A stretch of 64,000 bases of DNA. Origin: Pseudochelatococcus lubricantis. Lineage in GTDB: Bacteria; Pseudomonadota; Alphaproteobacteria; Rhizobiales; Beijerinckiaceae. The notes under the pieces were generated by a model. It did not search any database. It saw only the letters and a program-made list of their open reading frames with translations, and was not told where the DNA came from. A program made the position numbers and the translations under genes. Where the stretch lies: positions 310,001 to 374,000 of the forward strand of contig NZ_JAASQI010000001.1 in NCBI RefSeq assembly GCF_011762225.1, written 5' to 3'. Below, in pieces: positions 27,535-36,718 of the stretch. The stretch's first letter is position 1, and every line of letters begins with the position of its first letter.

Positions 27535-29007
27535 ATGACGGGAATTGCATCGACGACCGCCAATCTCGCCCTGTGGCGGATGCAGTGGGATACGCTGTTC
27601 TCGCTGCCGCATCTTCTGGATGATGGCGAGGTCGGCAGCGACGAAGGCTGTCGCATCTCCGAAGTCGAACATTTCGGCGACAATCCCGGCAACCTGCGTA
27701 TGTTTCAGTATGTCCCGCACGATCTCCCGCCCGGCGCGCCGCTGGTCGTGGTGCTGCACGGCTGCACCCAGACCGCGGCGGGTTACGACCGCGGTTCCGG
27801 CTGGTCGTATCTGGCGGAGCGGGAGGGCTTCGCCGTGCTTTTCGCGCAGCAGCGCAACGAGAACAACCCCCGCCGCTGCTTCAACTGGTTCCGCGTGAGT
27901 GATATCGAGCGCGACGCGGGGGAAGCCGCGTCCGTCAGGCAGATGGTGACCTTCATGACGAAGGCGCATCAGATCGATCTCAAGCGGATATTCGTCACCG
28001 GCCTCTCCGCGGGCGGCGGCATGACGAATGTCATGCTGGCAGCCTATCCGGAAGTGTTCGCCGCCGGCGCCGTCGTTGCGGGGCTTCCCTACCGCTCGGC
28101 CACCACGGTGCACGAGGCGCTGCAGGTGATGATGGAGGGCAGCAGCCGCACGCCGGAGGAGCGGGGCGACGACGTTCGCCGGGCATCGCCGATTGGCGAC
28201 CTGACGGAGAGCCGCATTGCCGTGGAGTGGCCGCGCATCGCCGTCTGGCAAGGGCTCGCCGACGATGTGGTGAGGCCCTCGAACGCCATGGAGATCGTCA
28301 AGCAATGGGCCAACGTGCACGGCCTCGACGAGCTGGCGAGCGATGAGGACGAGATCAAGGGCAACAGGCGGTTGCGCTGGCGTGGCGCCGAGGGGCAGAT
28401 CCTGATCGAGGCGGTGGCCATCGAGCACCTCGGCCATGCCGTGCCGATCGATGCCGGACGCACCGACATCCATGAGCAGCCAGGGCCGCATTTCGCCGAT
28501 ATCGGCCTCTCTGCAACGGAAGAAATTGCCCGCTTCTTCGGCCTGCTGGAGGAACCCGCGCACGTGGTCGCAGACGGCGGCAAGCGGCAGGTCGCCGGCC
28601 ATCCCGCAGCCGCTTCGGCGGCTTTGCCTGCCTCGCGTAGCAGGCGGGGCAAGGGCGCGCGCGTGCTGCGCTTGCGGGAAGGCGGAGCAGCCGGGCGCCG
28701 TCACGAGGCGGAACAGGCGGCGGGCGAACCCGCCGTCGCCGCGCCGCCGGAGGAGGCTGCGCCGACAGCGCTGCCCCCACCCGAGCCGCCGGCGGCGGCT
28801 GTGGCTCTCCCCGTGGCTCTCGCGGTGCCCTTGCCCACGGCGCAGGCAAGCGCCGGGGGGCAAAAGGATGAAGCGCCGCAACGTCCGGAGACGGCGGAGC
28901 CATCGGCTGATAGCGGGGATGTCCGGCCGGAGGCGCCCGACCGCAACGCCGGGAAGAGCCTGTTCCTGCGTGTTCTCGGCGCGCTGGGACTTTCAGGCGA
29001 CAAGTAA
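27535..29007 (+). CDS. PHB depolymerase family esterase
   Basis: A 490-residue alpha/beta hydrolase. The oxyanion region is VVVLHGCTQTAAGYD (72-86), the nucleophile elbow GLSAG (156-160, Ser158), and the catalytic His is probably in IEHLGHAVPI. Family members hydrolyse polyhydroxybutyrate or related esters. No clear signal peptide is visible, so a cytosolic location is possible. From about residue 355 the protein becomes a Pro/Ala/Glu/Arg-rich low-complexity tail, which is unusual in length. It converges with ctrA. Confidence 0.88.
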   Translation: MTGIASTTANLALWRMQWDTLFSLPHLLDDGEVGSDEGCRISEVEHFGDNPGNLRMFQYVPHDLPPGAPLVVVLHGCTQTAAGYDRGSGWSYLAEREGFAVLFAQQRNENNPRRCFNWFRVSDIERDAGEAASVRQMVTFMTKAHQIDLKRIFVTGLSAGGGMTNVMLAAYPEVFAAGAVVAGLPYRSATTVHEALQVMMEGSSRTPEERGDDVRRASPIGDLTESRIAVEWPRIAVWQGLADDVVRPSNAMEIVKQWANVHGLDELASDEDEIKGNRRLRWRGAEGQILIEAVAIEHLGHAVPIDAGRTDIHEQPGPHFADIGLSATEEIARFFGLLEEPAHVVADGGKRQVAGHPAAASAALPASRSRRGKGARVLRLREGGAAGRRHEAEQAAGEPAVAAPPEEAAPTALPPPEPPAAAVALPVALAVPLPTAQASAGGQKDEAPQRPETAEPSADSGDVRPEAPDRNAGKSLFLRVLGALGLSGDK

Positions 29008-29123
29008 GATTCCGGAGATGCCGGCATTTGCGCCGGACTGCTTCATATTCCCGATAGACTCATACTTAAAAACAGCATGTTCCGGTTGCCGGAACCGATC
29101 GCGCCCCCTGTCCGGCGCGCCAC

Positions 29124-29825
29124 TCAGCCGGCCATCCGCGCTTCCGTCGGGCTGATGTCCCGCAGCACGTAGCCGCGCCCCCACACCGTCTCGATGTAGT
29201 TCGTGCCCTCCGAAGCATTGGCGAGCTTCTTGCGCAGCTTGCAAATGAACACGTCGATGATCTTCAGCTCGGGCTCGTCCATGCCGCCGTAAAGATGGTT
29301 GAGGAACATCTCCTTGGTGAGCGTCGTTCCCTTGCGCAGGGAAAGCAGCTCCAGCATCTGGTATTCCTTGCCCGTCAGGTGCACCCGCGCGCCGCTGACC
29401 TCGACGGTCTTGGCATCGAGGTTGATGACGAGATCGCCGGTGGTGATGACGGATTGCGCGTGACCCTTCGACCGGCGCACGATGGCGTGGATGCGCGCGA
29501 CGAGTTCGTCCTTGTGGAACGGCTTGGTGAGATAGTCGTCGGCGCCGAAGCCCAGGCCCTTCACCTTGTCCTCGATGCCGGCGAGGCCGGAGAGGATCAG
29601 GATCGGCGTCTTGACCTTCGCGACACGCAGGCTGCGCAGGACTTCGTATCCCGACATGTCCGGAAGGTTTAGATCGAGCAGGATGATGTCGTAGTCGTAG
29701 AGCTTGCCAAGGTCGACGCCTTCCTCGCCAAGATCAGTCGTATAGGCGTTGAAATTTTCGGACTTCAGCATCAATTCAATGCTTTGCGCGGTAGCGCTGT
29801 CGTCCTCAATGAGCAATACGCGCAT
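29124..29825 (-). CDS. ctrA: Cell-cycle master response regulator CtrA
   Basis: OmpR/PhoB-type regulator that controls replication, division, flagella and DNA methylation genes in alphaproteobacteria. The 233-residue protein has a receiver domain ([20 protein letters not shown], phospho-acceptor D51 in [19 protein letters not shown]) and a winged-helix domain ([20 protein letters not shown], then [16 protein letters not shown] and GRGYVL) almost identical to known CtrA proteins. Activity is expected to depend on a CckA-ChpT phosphorelay, which is not in this window. Upstream DNA carries GANTC and a CtrA half-site. Confidence 0.98.
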   Translation of the reverse strand: MRVLLIEDDSATAQSIELMLKSENFNAYTTDLGEEGVDLGKLYDYDIILLDLNLPDMSGYEVLRSLRVAKVKTPILILSGLAGIEDKVKGLGFGADDYLTKPFHKDELVARIHAIVRRSKGHAQSVITTGDLVINLDAKTVEVSGARVHLTGKEYQMLELLSLRKGTTLTKEMFLNHLYGGMDEPELKIIDVFICKLRKKLANASEGTNYIETVWGRGYVLRDISPTEARMAG

Positions 29826-30304
29826 GGCCTCGTCCTTAACCTCGTTGCCGAGGCTCCCTGTGCTGTTGGCCCTGAGACAATCGGCGCCAATGACGGGTGT
29901 CCCCGGCGGCGTCGCGCAGTCTCATCCCACTTCAACCCGAAACGCTATGCTGTAATGGTTAACAAACCCTGATTCGTGCTGGCAAGTTATTTACGCGGGA
30001 GGTTCACTCTTTCGGTGTAAATCTCTATGCGGGAAAAATGGGCACGAATGAGCTTCATGACGTTTCAAGGTTCTGAATCGGGCTAACCGATTCTATTGAT
30101 TCATTACTTCACCGCCGTCGCGCTCCATGGGTCGTCCGACAGGACGTCGCATGGGCCGCGTCAGCCGCGTCGGGGGATATTCTTAACGACAGCGGTAAAT
30201 GAAAGGTTGACGCGCCGCACACAGACGAATCATTCGTTGACGAATGTGGACATCTGCGGGCAGCGCCGGGCGGGGCCGGCGCTGCGGCGGTTCCGTCAGG
30301 GGCG
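29826..30304 (-). promoter_or_regulatory. ctrA upstream region with GANTC sites and CtrA half-site
   Basis: About 480 bp of gene-free, AT-richer DNA upstream of ctrA. GANTC (CcrM methylation) sites are at 29971, 30075, 30089, 30098 and 30227, three of them within 28 bp. TTAACCAT, a CtrA-type half-site, reads on the minus strand at 29955-29962. In related bacteria ctrA is autoregulated and methylation-sensitive; the sites here suggest the same. The right end also carries the terminator-like hairpin of the gcv operon (30260-30285). Confidence 0.7.
30260..30285 (-). terminator. Probable terminator of the gcv operon
   Basis: A 10-bp perfect stem GCAGCGCCGG (30260-30269) and CCGGCGCTGC (30276-30285) with a 6-base loop, 19 bp after the gcvPB stop. 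No T-tail follows, so it may act with Rho or protect the 3' end. Confidence 0.5.
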
Positions 30305-31864
30305 TCAGGGCGGGGGCGCCCAGCGCAGCACGGGCTGGCGCGCCGCCCGGGTTTCGTCGAGCCGGCTGCGCGGCGCGTAGTGGGGGGCGCCGGTGAAACG
30401 CTCTGTCTCGCCCGCCAGCGCGCTGTGGGCGAGATCGCGCAGCGTGGCGATGAACAGGTCGAGAGAGGCCTTCGACTCGCTCTCCGTCGGCTCCACCAGC
30501 ATCGCGCCGTGAACCACGAGCGGGAAGTAGACCGTCATCGGGTGGTAACCCTCGTCGATCAGCGCCTTGGCGAAATCGAGCGTGGTGACGCCGGTCCCCT
30601 TCAGCCAGGCGTCGTCGAACAGCACTTCGTGCATCGTTGGCCGGTCGAAGGCGACGGACATCAGGTTGCCGAGGCTGGCGCGGATGTAGTTGGCGTTCAG
30701 CACCGCGTCTTCCGACGCCTGCCGGAGGCCGTCGGCACCATGGGACAGCATGAAGGCGAGCGCGCGCACGAACACGCCCGCCTGCCCGTGGAAGGCGGTG
30801 AGGCGGCCGAGCGGCGCCGCACCCGCCTCGCGCGCCGACGCCTCATCCTCCACCAGCGTGAACGTCTCTCCGTCCTGTTTCAGGTAGGGCAGGGGCGCGA
30901 AGGCCGCAAGCCGGCCGGAAAGCGCGACCGGCCCCGCGCCGGGACCGCCGCCGCCGTGGGGTGTCGAAAACGTCTTGTGCAGGTTCAGGTGCATGGCGTC
31001 GACGCCGAGGTCCATCGGCCGCACCTTGCCCATGATGGCGTTGAAATTCGCTCCGTCGCAATAGAAGAAGGCGCCGGCCTCGTGCACGGCATGGGCGATG
31101 GCCCGGACGTCGCGCTCGAACAGGCCGCAGGTGTTGGGGTTCGTCAGCATGATGGCGGCCACGTCCGGCCCCAGTGCCGCGGCGACAGCTGCCGCATCCA
31201 CCGTGCCGTCCGCGCGTGCCGGCACGGGGCGCACGGAGAAGCCGAGCAGCGCGGCCGTCGCCGGATTGGTGCCGTGGGCGGAATCGGGCACCAGCACGAC
31301 AGTGCGGGTCGCCGCCTCGCCACGCGCCGCGATTGCCGCCTTGATCGCGGCCATGCCGCAGAACTCTCCGTGCGCGCCCGCCTTGGGCGGCAGCGCGATG
31401 GCCTCGGCGCCCGTCAGCTCCCGCAGCCAGCGGGACAGCTCGTCGAACAGCGCCAGTGCTCCCTGCACGGTGGAAAGCGGCTGCAGGGGGTGAATGTCGG
31501 CGAAGCCGGGCAGCCGTGCCAGCGCCTCGTTGAGGCGTGGATTGTGCTTCATCGTGCAGGAGCCGAGCGGGAAGAGGCCCGTATCGATGCCGTAGTTCTG
31601 CTGGCTGAGGCGCACGTAGTGGCGCACGGCCTCCGGCTCCGAGAGGCCCGGCAGGCCGATGCCGTCCTGCCGCGCCAGCCCGCCCAGCCGCGGCGCGAAG
31701 GCGGTGGGCTCCTCGATATCGACACCGGTCGTCCCGACGCGGCCGATCTCGAAGATCAGCGCTTCCTCCTGCGCCAGCGCGCGGTTGCCGGTGAAGGTGC
31801 CGCGCGTGTCGCTGTCGTCGCCGTTCCGCACGGGAGCAGTGGGGCGGCCCTGATCGTTCAGCAT
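30305..31864 (-). CDS. gcvPB: Glycine dehydrogenase (decarboxylating) subunit 2
   Basis: PLP-binding half of the split P protein of the glycine cleavage system. The 519-residue protein has the PLP lysine in LNLHKTFSTPHGGGGPG, the cofactor site YCDGANFNAI, and FPLGSCTMKHNPRLNE near the start. The ATG at 31864 overlaps the gcvPA stop by one base (TGATG), so the subunits are coupled and probably made in equal amounts. A longer frame to 32212 lies wholly within gcvPA and is rejected. Works with GcvPA, GcvH and GcvT to convert glycine to CO2, ammonia and methylene-THF. Confidence 0.96.
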   Translation of the reverse strand: MLNDQGRPTAPVRNGDDSDTRGTFTGNRALAQEEALIFEIGRVGTTGVDIEEPTAFAPRLGGLARQDGIGLPGLSEPEAVRHYVRLSQQNYGIDTGLFPLGSCTMKHNPRLNEALARLPGFADIHPLQPLSTVQGALALFDELSRWLRELTGAEAIALPPKAGAHGEFCGMAAIKAAIAARGEAATRTVVLVPDSAHGTNPATAALLGFSVRPVPARADGTVDAAAVAAALGPDVAAIMLTNPNTCGLFERDVRAIAHAVHEAGAFFYCDGANFNAIMGKVRPMDLGVDAMHLNLHKTFSTPHGGGGPGAGPVALSGRLAAFAPLPYLKQDGETFTLVEDEASAREAGAAPLGRLTAFHGQAGVFVRALAFMLSHGADGLRQASEDAVLNANYIRASLGNLMSVAFDRPTMHEVLFDDAWLKGTGVTTLDFAKALIDEGYHPMTVYFPLVVHGAMLVEPTESESKASLDLFIATLRDLAHSALAGETERFTGAPHYAPRSRLDETRAARQPVLRWAPPP

Positions 31865-33204
31865 CACAATACCTCCCTGAGGCCGTCCGCGAGCGCGGCG
31901 CGGTCGTCCGCCGTGTTGAGTTCGGTCGAGGCGACGAGCAGCAGGTCGTCGAGCCCCGCGTCCGGCAGCAGGCGCGACACCGGCACGCCCGCGAGGATGC
32001 CGCGCCCGGCGAGTTCCTCCACGACGTCGGCGGCCGCGCGCGGCAGGCGCACGGTGAATTCGTTGAAGAAGGTGCCGTTCAGCACCGCGACGCCGCCGAC
32101 GGTGGCGAGCGCCTCGGCGAGCGCGACCGCGTTGGCGTGGTTGACGAGCGCAAGCCGCCGCAGCCCCTCCGACCCCAGCAGTGTGGCGTGGATGGAGAAG
32201 GCGAGCGCGCACAGGCCCGAGTTGGTGCAGATGTTCGATGTCGCCTTCTCGCGCCGGATATGCTGTTCGCGCGCCGACAACGTCAGCACGAAGCCGCGCC
32301 GGCCGTCGGCGTCGAGCGTCTGCCCGGCGAGGCGGCCCGGCATCTGGCGCAGGTACTTCGTCCGCGTGGCGAACAGGCCGACATAGGGGCCGCCGAAGTT
32401 GAGCGCGTTGCCGATCGACTGTCCCTCGCCGACGACGATATCCGCGCCCGTCGCGCCGGGCGGCGTGACAAGCCCGAGGGACACCGCCTCCGTGAACACG
32501 GCGACGAGCAGCGCGCCGCGTGCATGCGCGGCTTCCGCCACCGCCCGCAGGTCGCGCAGGTTGCCGAACACATCGGGCGTCTGCACAACGACGCAGGAGG
32601 TGTCGTCATCGATATGCGCCGCGAGATCCTCGCCCGCGGCGACATCGGGCGGCAGCGTGACGGTCGCATGGCCGCCCAGCGACGAGACGGTGCGCACGAC
32701 CTGCGCATAATGGGGATGCAGCCCGCCCGACAGCACCGCCTTGCCGCGGCGGGTGAGGCGGTGGGCCATCAGCACGGCCTCGGCCGCCGCGGTCGAGCCG
32801 TCGTACATCGAGGCGTTGGCGACCTCCATGCCGGTGAGCGCGGCCACCTGCGTCTGGAACTCGAACAGCATCTGCAGGGTACCCTGCGCGATCTCGGGCT
32901 GATAGGGCGTGTAGCTCGTCAGGAATTCCGACCGCTGGATGAGATGGTCGACCGTGGCCGGCACGTGATGGCGATAGGCGCCCGCACCCACGAAGAACGG
33001 CACCGAGGCGGCCGGCACGTTGCGGCCGGCAAGCGCCCGCAGGTGACGCTCGACGGCGAGCTCTCCCTGATGGCGCGGCAGCGGCAGGTCGCCGCTCAGG
33101 CGGTTCTCCTGCGGGATGTCCGCGAACAGGGCGTCGATGGAATCGATGCCGATACGCGCCAGCATCTCGGCGCGGTCGGCGTCTGACAGCGGAAGGTAAC
33201 GCAT
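31864..33204 (-). CDS. gcvPA: Glycine dehydrogenase (decarboxylating) subunit 1
   Basis: N-terminal half of the split P protein, 446 residues. It starts [19 protein letters not shown], typical of GcvPA, and has [19 protein letters not shown]-like and [15 protein letters not shown] stretches that form the substrate and PLP environment; the PLP lysine is in the partner subunit. It lies between gcvH (72 bp upstream) and gcvPB (1-bp overlap). Confidence 0.96.
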   Translation of the reverse strand: MRYLPLSDADRAEMLARIGIDSIDALFADIPQENRLSGDLPLPRHQGELAVERHLRALAGRNVPAASVPFFVGAGAYRHHVPATVDHLIQRSEFLTSYTPYQPEIAQGTLQMLFEFQTQVAALTGMEVANASMYDGSTAAAEAVLMAHRLTRRGKAVLSGGLHPHYAQVVRTVSSLGGHATVTLPPDVAAGEDLAAHIDDDTSCVVVQTPDVFGNLRDLRAVAEAAHARGALLVAVFTEAVSLGLVTPPGATGADIVVGEGQSIGNALNFGGPYVGLFATRTKYLRQMPGRLAGQTLDADGRRGFVLTLSAREQHIRREKATSNICTNSGLCALAFSIHATLLGSEGLRRLALVNHANAVALAEALATVGGVAVLNGTFFNEFTVRLPRAAADVVEELAGRGILAGVPVSRLLPDAGLDDLLLVASTELNTADDRAALADGLREVL

Positions 33205-33276
33205 GGGAAACAGCCTTTCTGGCGGGAACCTGTCGGCGGGAGACCGCGCGCCGGACGCGGTTTCGCGATCGCGGGT

Positions 33277-33657
33277 TCAGGCCAGATCGCGGATGTAGTC
33301 CGTGTAGGCGGCCTCGTCGAGCAGTTGCGCCAGTTCGCCCGCGTCGGCCAGCTCGATCTTGAAGAACCAGCCGTTGCCGAACGGATCCTCGTTGACGATG
33401 GCGGGATTTTCCTCCAGTGCCGTGTTGATGGCGACGACCTTGCCGGAAGCCGGCGCGAAGATCTCGCTTGCCGCCTTCACGCTCTCGACGACGGCCGCTT
33501 CCTCGCCTGCCTTGAGCACCCGCCCGATCTCGGGCAGCTCGACGAACACCACGTCGCCGAGCGCGGACTGGGCGTGGTCGCTGATGCCCACCGTCGCCAC
33601 GGCTCCGTCGTCGATGCGGATGTATTCGTGATCCTTGGTGTAACGGATGTCGGTCAT
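33277..33657 (-). CDS. gcvH: Glycine cleavage system H protein
   Basis: Lipoyl carrier of the glycine cleavage complex, 126 residues. The lipoylated lysine is K61 in VVESVKAASEIFAPASG, and the C-terminal helix LLDEAAYTDYIRDLA is typical. It shuttles the aminomethyl group between the P and T proteins. It lies 51 bp downstream of gcvT in the operon. Confidence 0.97.
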   Translation of the reverse strand: MTDIRYTKDHEYIRIDDGAVATVGISDHAQSALGDVVFVELPEIGRVLKAGEEAAVVESVKAASEIFAPASGKVVAINTALEENPAIVNEDPFGNGWFFKIELADAGELAQLLDEAAYTDYIRDLA

Positions 33658-33708
33658 GCTTTTCTCCGGAAGCTCATGTTGGCGGATGCCTGTGCGGCTC
33701 TTCGTTGT

Positions 33709-34836
33709 TTATCGGCGGTAGCTGTGCGCGACGAACGGCAGCGGGACGACGGTGCCGGCGATGGTCTTGCCCCGCACGTCCAGCCCCAGCGGGGTGCCGA
33801 CGCGCGCGCAATCGCTGACGACGTAGCCCATGGCGATCGGCCCGTTGACGGTGGGGCCGAAGCCGCCCGAGGTGACCTCGCCGACGAGTTCCCCCTTGCT
33901 GTCGTGGATGGCGGTGCCTTCCCGCGCCGGCGTGCGGCCCTGCGGCAGGATGCCGACGCGCTTGCGCAGCGTGCCGTTTTGCAGCTCCGACAGAATGCGG
34001 CGGTGGCCGGGAAAGCCGCCTTCCTCGCGCCGGCGTTTCTGGATCGACCAGGCGAGGCCGGCCTCGACGGGCGAGGTTTCCTCGTTGATGTCGTGTCCGT
34101 AGAGGCAGAGGCCGGCCTCAAGGCGCAAGGAATCGCGCGCACCGAGCCCGGCGGGCTTCACCTCCGGCTCATTGAGCAGCAGGTCCCACAGCGCCGCCGC
34201 CCGGTCGGCGACGACCGAAAGCTCGAAGCCGTCCTCGCCCGTGTAGCCCGAGCGCGTCGCCGACACCTCTATGTCGCCGATACGCGCCGACGCCAGGCCC
34301 ATGAACGGCTGCTCCCGCAGCGCGGGCGCGAAACGCGCGATCACCTCCACGGCAAGCGGCCCCTGCAGCGCCAGCAGTGCCCGGCCGGGGTGGGGAACGA
34401 GCCGCACGGCCGCCGGCAGGTTGAGCGCGAGGTGGCGGAAGTCGACCTCCTTGCGCGCTGCATTGACGACAAGATAAAGGCGCCCTTCCGAGGACGGATC
34501 GGCCGAGCGGCTTACCATCAGGTCATCAATGATGCCGCCCTGCTCGTTGAGCAGCTGCGTGTAGCGCTGCCGGCCGGGCGCGAGGCCGAGGATGTCGGCG
34601 GGCACGCAGGCCTCCAGGGCGCGGGCCGTCGTCTCGTGGTCCGGGCCGGCGAGCGTGGCCTGCCCCATGTGCGAGACGTCGAAGAGGCTCGCCGCCTGGC
34701 GCGTGTGGCGATGCTCGGCGAGGATGCCGTCCGGATACTGGACCGGCAGCGCGTAGCCCGCGAACGGTACGATGCGCGCGCCGAGCGCCTCGTGACGCGC
34801 GAAGATCGGAGTGGTCAGCAAATCGTCGGTCGCCAT
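33709..34836 (-). CDS. gcvT: Aminomethyltransferase (glycine cleavage T protein)
   Basis: Transfers the methylene carbon from aminomethyl-GcvH to tetrahydrofolate. The 375-residue protein has the folate-binding N-terminus (ARIVPFAGYALPVQY, FDVSHMG), GGIIDDLMV, and SGYTGEDGFEL, all typical of GcvT. It is the first gene of gcvT-H-PA-PB. Only 36 bp separate it from the lipoprotein gene upstream, leaving no room for a glycine riboswitch, so transcription may start upstream of that gene. Confidence 0.97.
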   Translation of the reverse strand: MATDDLLTTPIFARHEALGARIVPFAGYALPVQYPDGILAEHRHTRQAASLFDVSHMGQATLAGPDHETTARALEACVPADILGLAPGRQRYTQLLNEQGGIIDDLMVSRSADPSSEGRLYLVVNAARKEVDFRHLALNLPAAVRLVPHPGRALLALQGPLAVEVIARFAPALREQPFMGLASARIGDIEVSATRSGYTGEDGFELSVVADRAAALWDLLLNEPEVKPAGLGARDSLRLEAGLCLYGHDINEETSPVEAGLAWSIQKRRREEGGFPGHRRILSELQNGTLRKRVGILPQGRTPAREGTAIHDSKGELVGEVTSGGFGPTVNGPIAMGYVVSDCARVGTPLGLDVRGKTIAGTVVPLPFVAHSYRR

Positions 34837-34872
34837 GGTTCCCCCTTTTTTGATACCGGCTGCCGACGGGCC

Positions 34873-35475
34873 CTATCGCCGGGGCGCGCCTAGGCCGATC
34901 TCGATCAGCACGTTGGACGTATCCTCCGGCAGCGGGAAGCCTTCCTCCACGATGCGCGTCATGGCCTGCGCCTCGCCCGCCGGAATGGTGATCGAGACCT
35001 GCCGCGTGCGGGTGGAGAGAACAGTGTTGTCCCGCTTGATCGAGATGCGCAACGGCGCGGAATAGGTGCCGGGCCCGCCTGTAGGGCCGAGCAGCGCCAG
35101 CACCTCCACGCCCACGTTCACCGTGTGCCTGCCATCCGGCTGCGGAATGCACTCGCGCGCCGTCGTCCGGATCGCGAGCTGATAGCGCAGCGACCGTCCC
35201 TCGCCCGAGCGCACGGCCGAGCCGCCCTCGAAGACGTCAAAACGCGGGCAGGCGATGACCTCCGGATCCGGCGGCATTTCCGGCGGCACGGTGGCGCCGC
35301 CATAGAGCAGGAAGTTCTTCAGGCTGGAACCGCCGCCGTCCGCGCCGCTTCCCGAGGACTGGCAGCCGGCGAGCAGCAGCGCCGCGCCGACCGCCGCGGC
35401 CGGCAGCAGCCGGCGCAGGACCGGCACGCCGGCTTTCGTGCCGCGGGAGGTGATGCGTGATCCGGTGTCAATCAT
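34873..35475 (-). CDS. Lipoprotein of unknown function upstream of gcvT
   Basis: A 200-residue predicted lipoprotein. The signal peptide ends in LLLAGC with the lipidated Cys at 38; Ser/Gly-rich linker residues follow. The body has ACPRFDVFEGGSAVR and many beta-strand-like segments (LRISIKRDNTVLSTRTRQVSI). I do not recognise a named family. It precedes gcvT by 36 bp and follows the IalB gene by 134 bp on the same strand. The ATG at 35475 was chosen because it begins the signal peptide. Confidence 0.82.
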   Translation of the reverse strand: MIDTGSRITSRGTKAGVPVLRRLLPAAAVGAALLLAGCQSSGSGADGGGSSLKNFLLYGGATVPPEMPPDPEVIACPRFDVFEGGSAVRSGEGRSLRYQLAIRTTARECIPQPDGRHTVNVGVEVLALLGPTGGPGTYSAPLRISIKRDNTVLSTRTRQVSITIPAGEAQAMTRIVEEGFPLPEDTSNVLIEIGLGAPRR

Positions 35476-35609
35476 GGTCGCCTCGTCGACTGTGCGGCAT
35501 GGACCTGAAAGGCGCACGCCCTGGTGCGGATAAAATTGCCGCGCAACGGATGTCCGGCGCGAAACGTGTTCCCGGTCGGCCGCATGCCGCCGCCGCCCGT
35601 GCGGGGGGA

Positions 35610-36128
35610 TCAGGGCAGGGCGTCGAAGCCGGCGTTGAAGCCCTGGAGCGCGACCGGGATGCCGACGCCCTCCTCCGGCGTCTGGAACACGATGAAGGTG
35701 GCCGTCTTGCCGGCCTTGAGCTGGCCGAGGAGGGTGTCGTCCATCACCACTTCGGCGATGCACCCGGTGTTGAGGCAGCGCACGAAGCCCGCGCGGCCGA
35801 CATCCGTCTGGTCGATCTTCAGGCCGAGCCCGGCGGGCAGCAGCACGCCGAGGGGCGCCACGACGCGCAGCAGGCGGCTCTTGTTGTCGGCGGTCTTGAG
35901 CACGATCACCAGCAGGGTGATATTGGGCCGGTCCTCGGCTGCGACATTTTGAACCAGGGCGCATTGTTCGGCCGATGCGCCGGGCGGCGTCTCGCACCGT
36001 AGCTGCCACTCGCCGTGCGTGGCGCGCACCACGCCCTGCGCGGCGGCCGGCGTGCCGGCGGCGCAGACGAGCCCGGCGAGCGCGACGGCGGAGACGATGG
36101 GGCGGAACATGCGCTTCACTTCCAACAT
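35610..36128 (-). CDS. Invasion-associated locus B (IalB) family protein
   Basis: A secreted 172-residue protein with a signal peptide (MFRPIVSAVALAGLVCAAGTPAAAQ) and the IalB domain: GEWQLRCETPPGASAEQCAL, a LRVVAPLGVLLPAGLGL-type hydrophobic block, and paired cysteines in VRCLNTGCIAEV. IalB was first linked to Bartonella erythrocyte invasion, but the family is general in Rhizobiales and its usual role is unclear. Two ATGs (36128 and 36110) each follow a GGAAGTGA-type site; the second starts the signal peptide directly. Confidence 0.9.
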   Translation of the reverse strand: MLEVKRMFRPIVSAVALAGLVCAAGTPAAAQGVVRATHGEWQLRCETPPGASAEQCALVQNVAAEDRPNITLLVIVLKTADNKSRLLRVVAPLGVLLPAGLGLKIDQTDVGRAGFVRCLNTGCIAEVVMDDTLLGQLKAGKTATFIVFQTPEEGVGIPVALQGFNAGFDALP

Positions 36129-36718
36129 GCGCTCACTTCCCTGGGGTCTGGGTCACGTTGCCGGAGGGCGGCATCCGCCCTCCGAAAAAGATTCGATGCA
36201 CGGACGATCATGCGTGAAGGCGCTCCGCATGCGGAGCGTCGCCGCATCCGGCGCACCGGGAGAACGCGAAGAGATAGAACCATTTCCCGTCCGCGTAAAT
36301 TCAGGAAATCGTCGCCTGGCCCGAATTTCAGGCGGAAATCGTGTCGCGCCACCACATATCCGCCGGACTGCTTCGCATCGGTATATGATTCGGGGCTGGT
36401 TAACCACGGTTATCGCCCGCCATCCGGCCTTGCCGGGCGTCTCCGCCGCCGGAGCGCTTCCTGCCCGACGGACGGGCCGAACGGCCAGGCTCATGTTTTT
36501 CAAGCATTCCAGAGTGGGAAGCCGTGGAAGCGCCGGCTAAGGGCGCGCGAAGGCGCTTTATCCCTGTTGCACCGGGCGCTTTGTTGTGATCTTTGATAAA
36601 GCTCAAAAGTAGTAGCAGGGGAGGGGAGATGGTATTCTCGCTTGCCCGTGCGTCGAAGGCTGTTTAATCGGGCAGCCGGGATAACCGGTCCGGCGTTAAC
36701 CGGCCCAAGGGACAAGGG
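36129..36718. other. Long divergent intergenic region upstream of coxB
   Basis: A 590-bp gap without a supported gene. It contains an 18-bp perfect palindrome (36221-36238), two related stretches around TTCAGG-AAATCGT (about 36301 and 36328), and an AT-richer segment near 36585-36615 that may hold the coxB promoter. Its length suggests complex regulation of the oxidase operon. Confidence 0.45.
36221..36238. repeat. Perfect 18-bp palindrome upstream of coxB
   Basis: CGCTCCGCATGCGGAGCG is fully self-complementary. It could bind a dimeric regulator or form a hairpin in the IalB or cox leader. Confidence 0.5.

Noticed and set aside
30096-30380. 94-codon plus-strand frame in the ctrA-gcv gap
   Set aside because: Low-quality composition, no ribosome site, and it crosses the gcvPB end.
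30380-32386. 668-codon plus-strand frame opposite the gcvP genes
   Set aside because: Antisense shadow of clearly conserved gcvPA and gcvPB.
34837-34872. Glycine riboswitch before gcvT
   Set aside because: Only 36 bp lie between the lipoprotein gene and gcvT, too short for the aptamer, and no matching motif was seen upstream.
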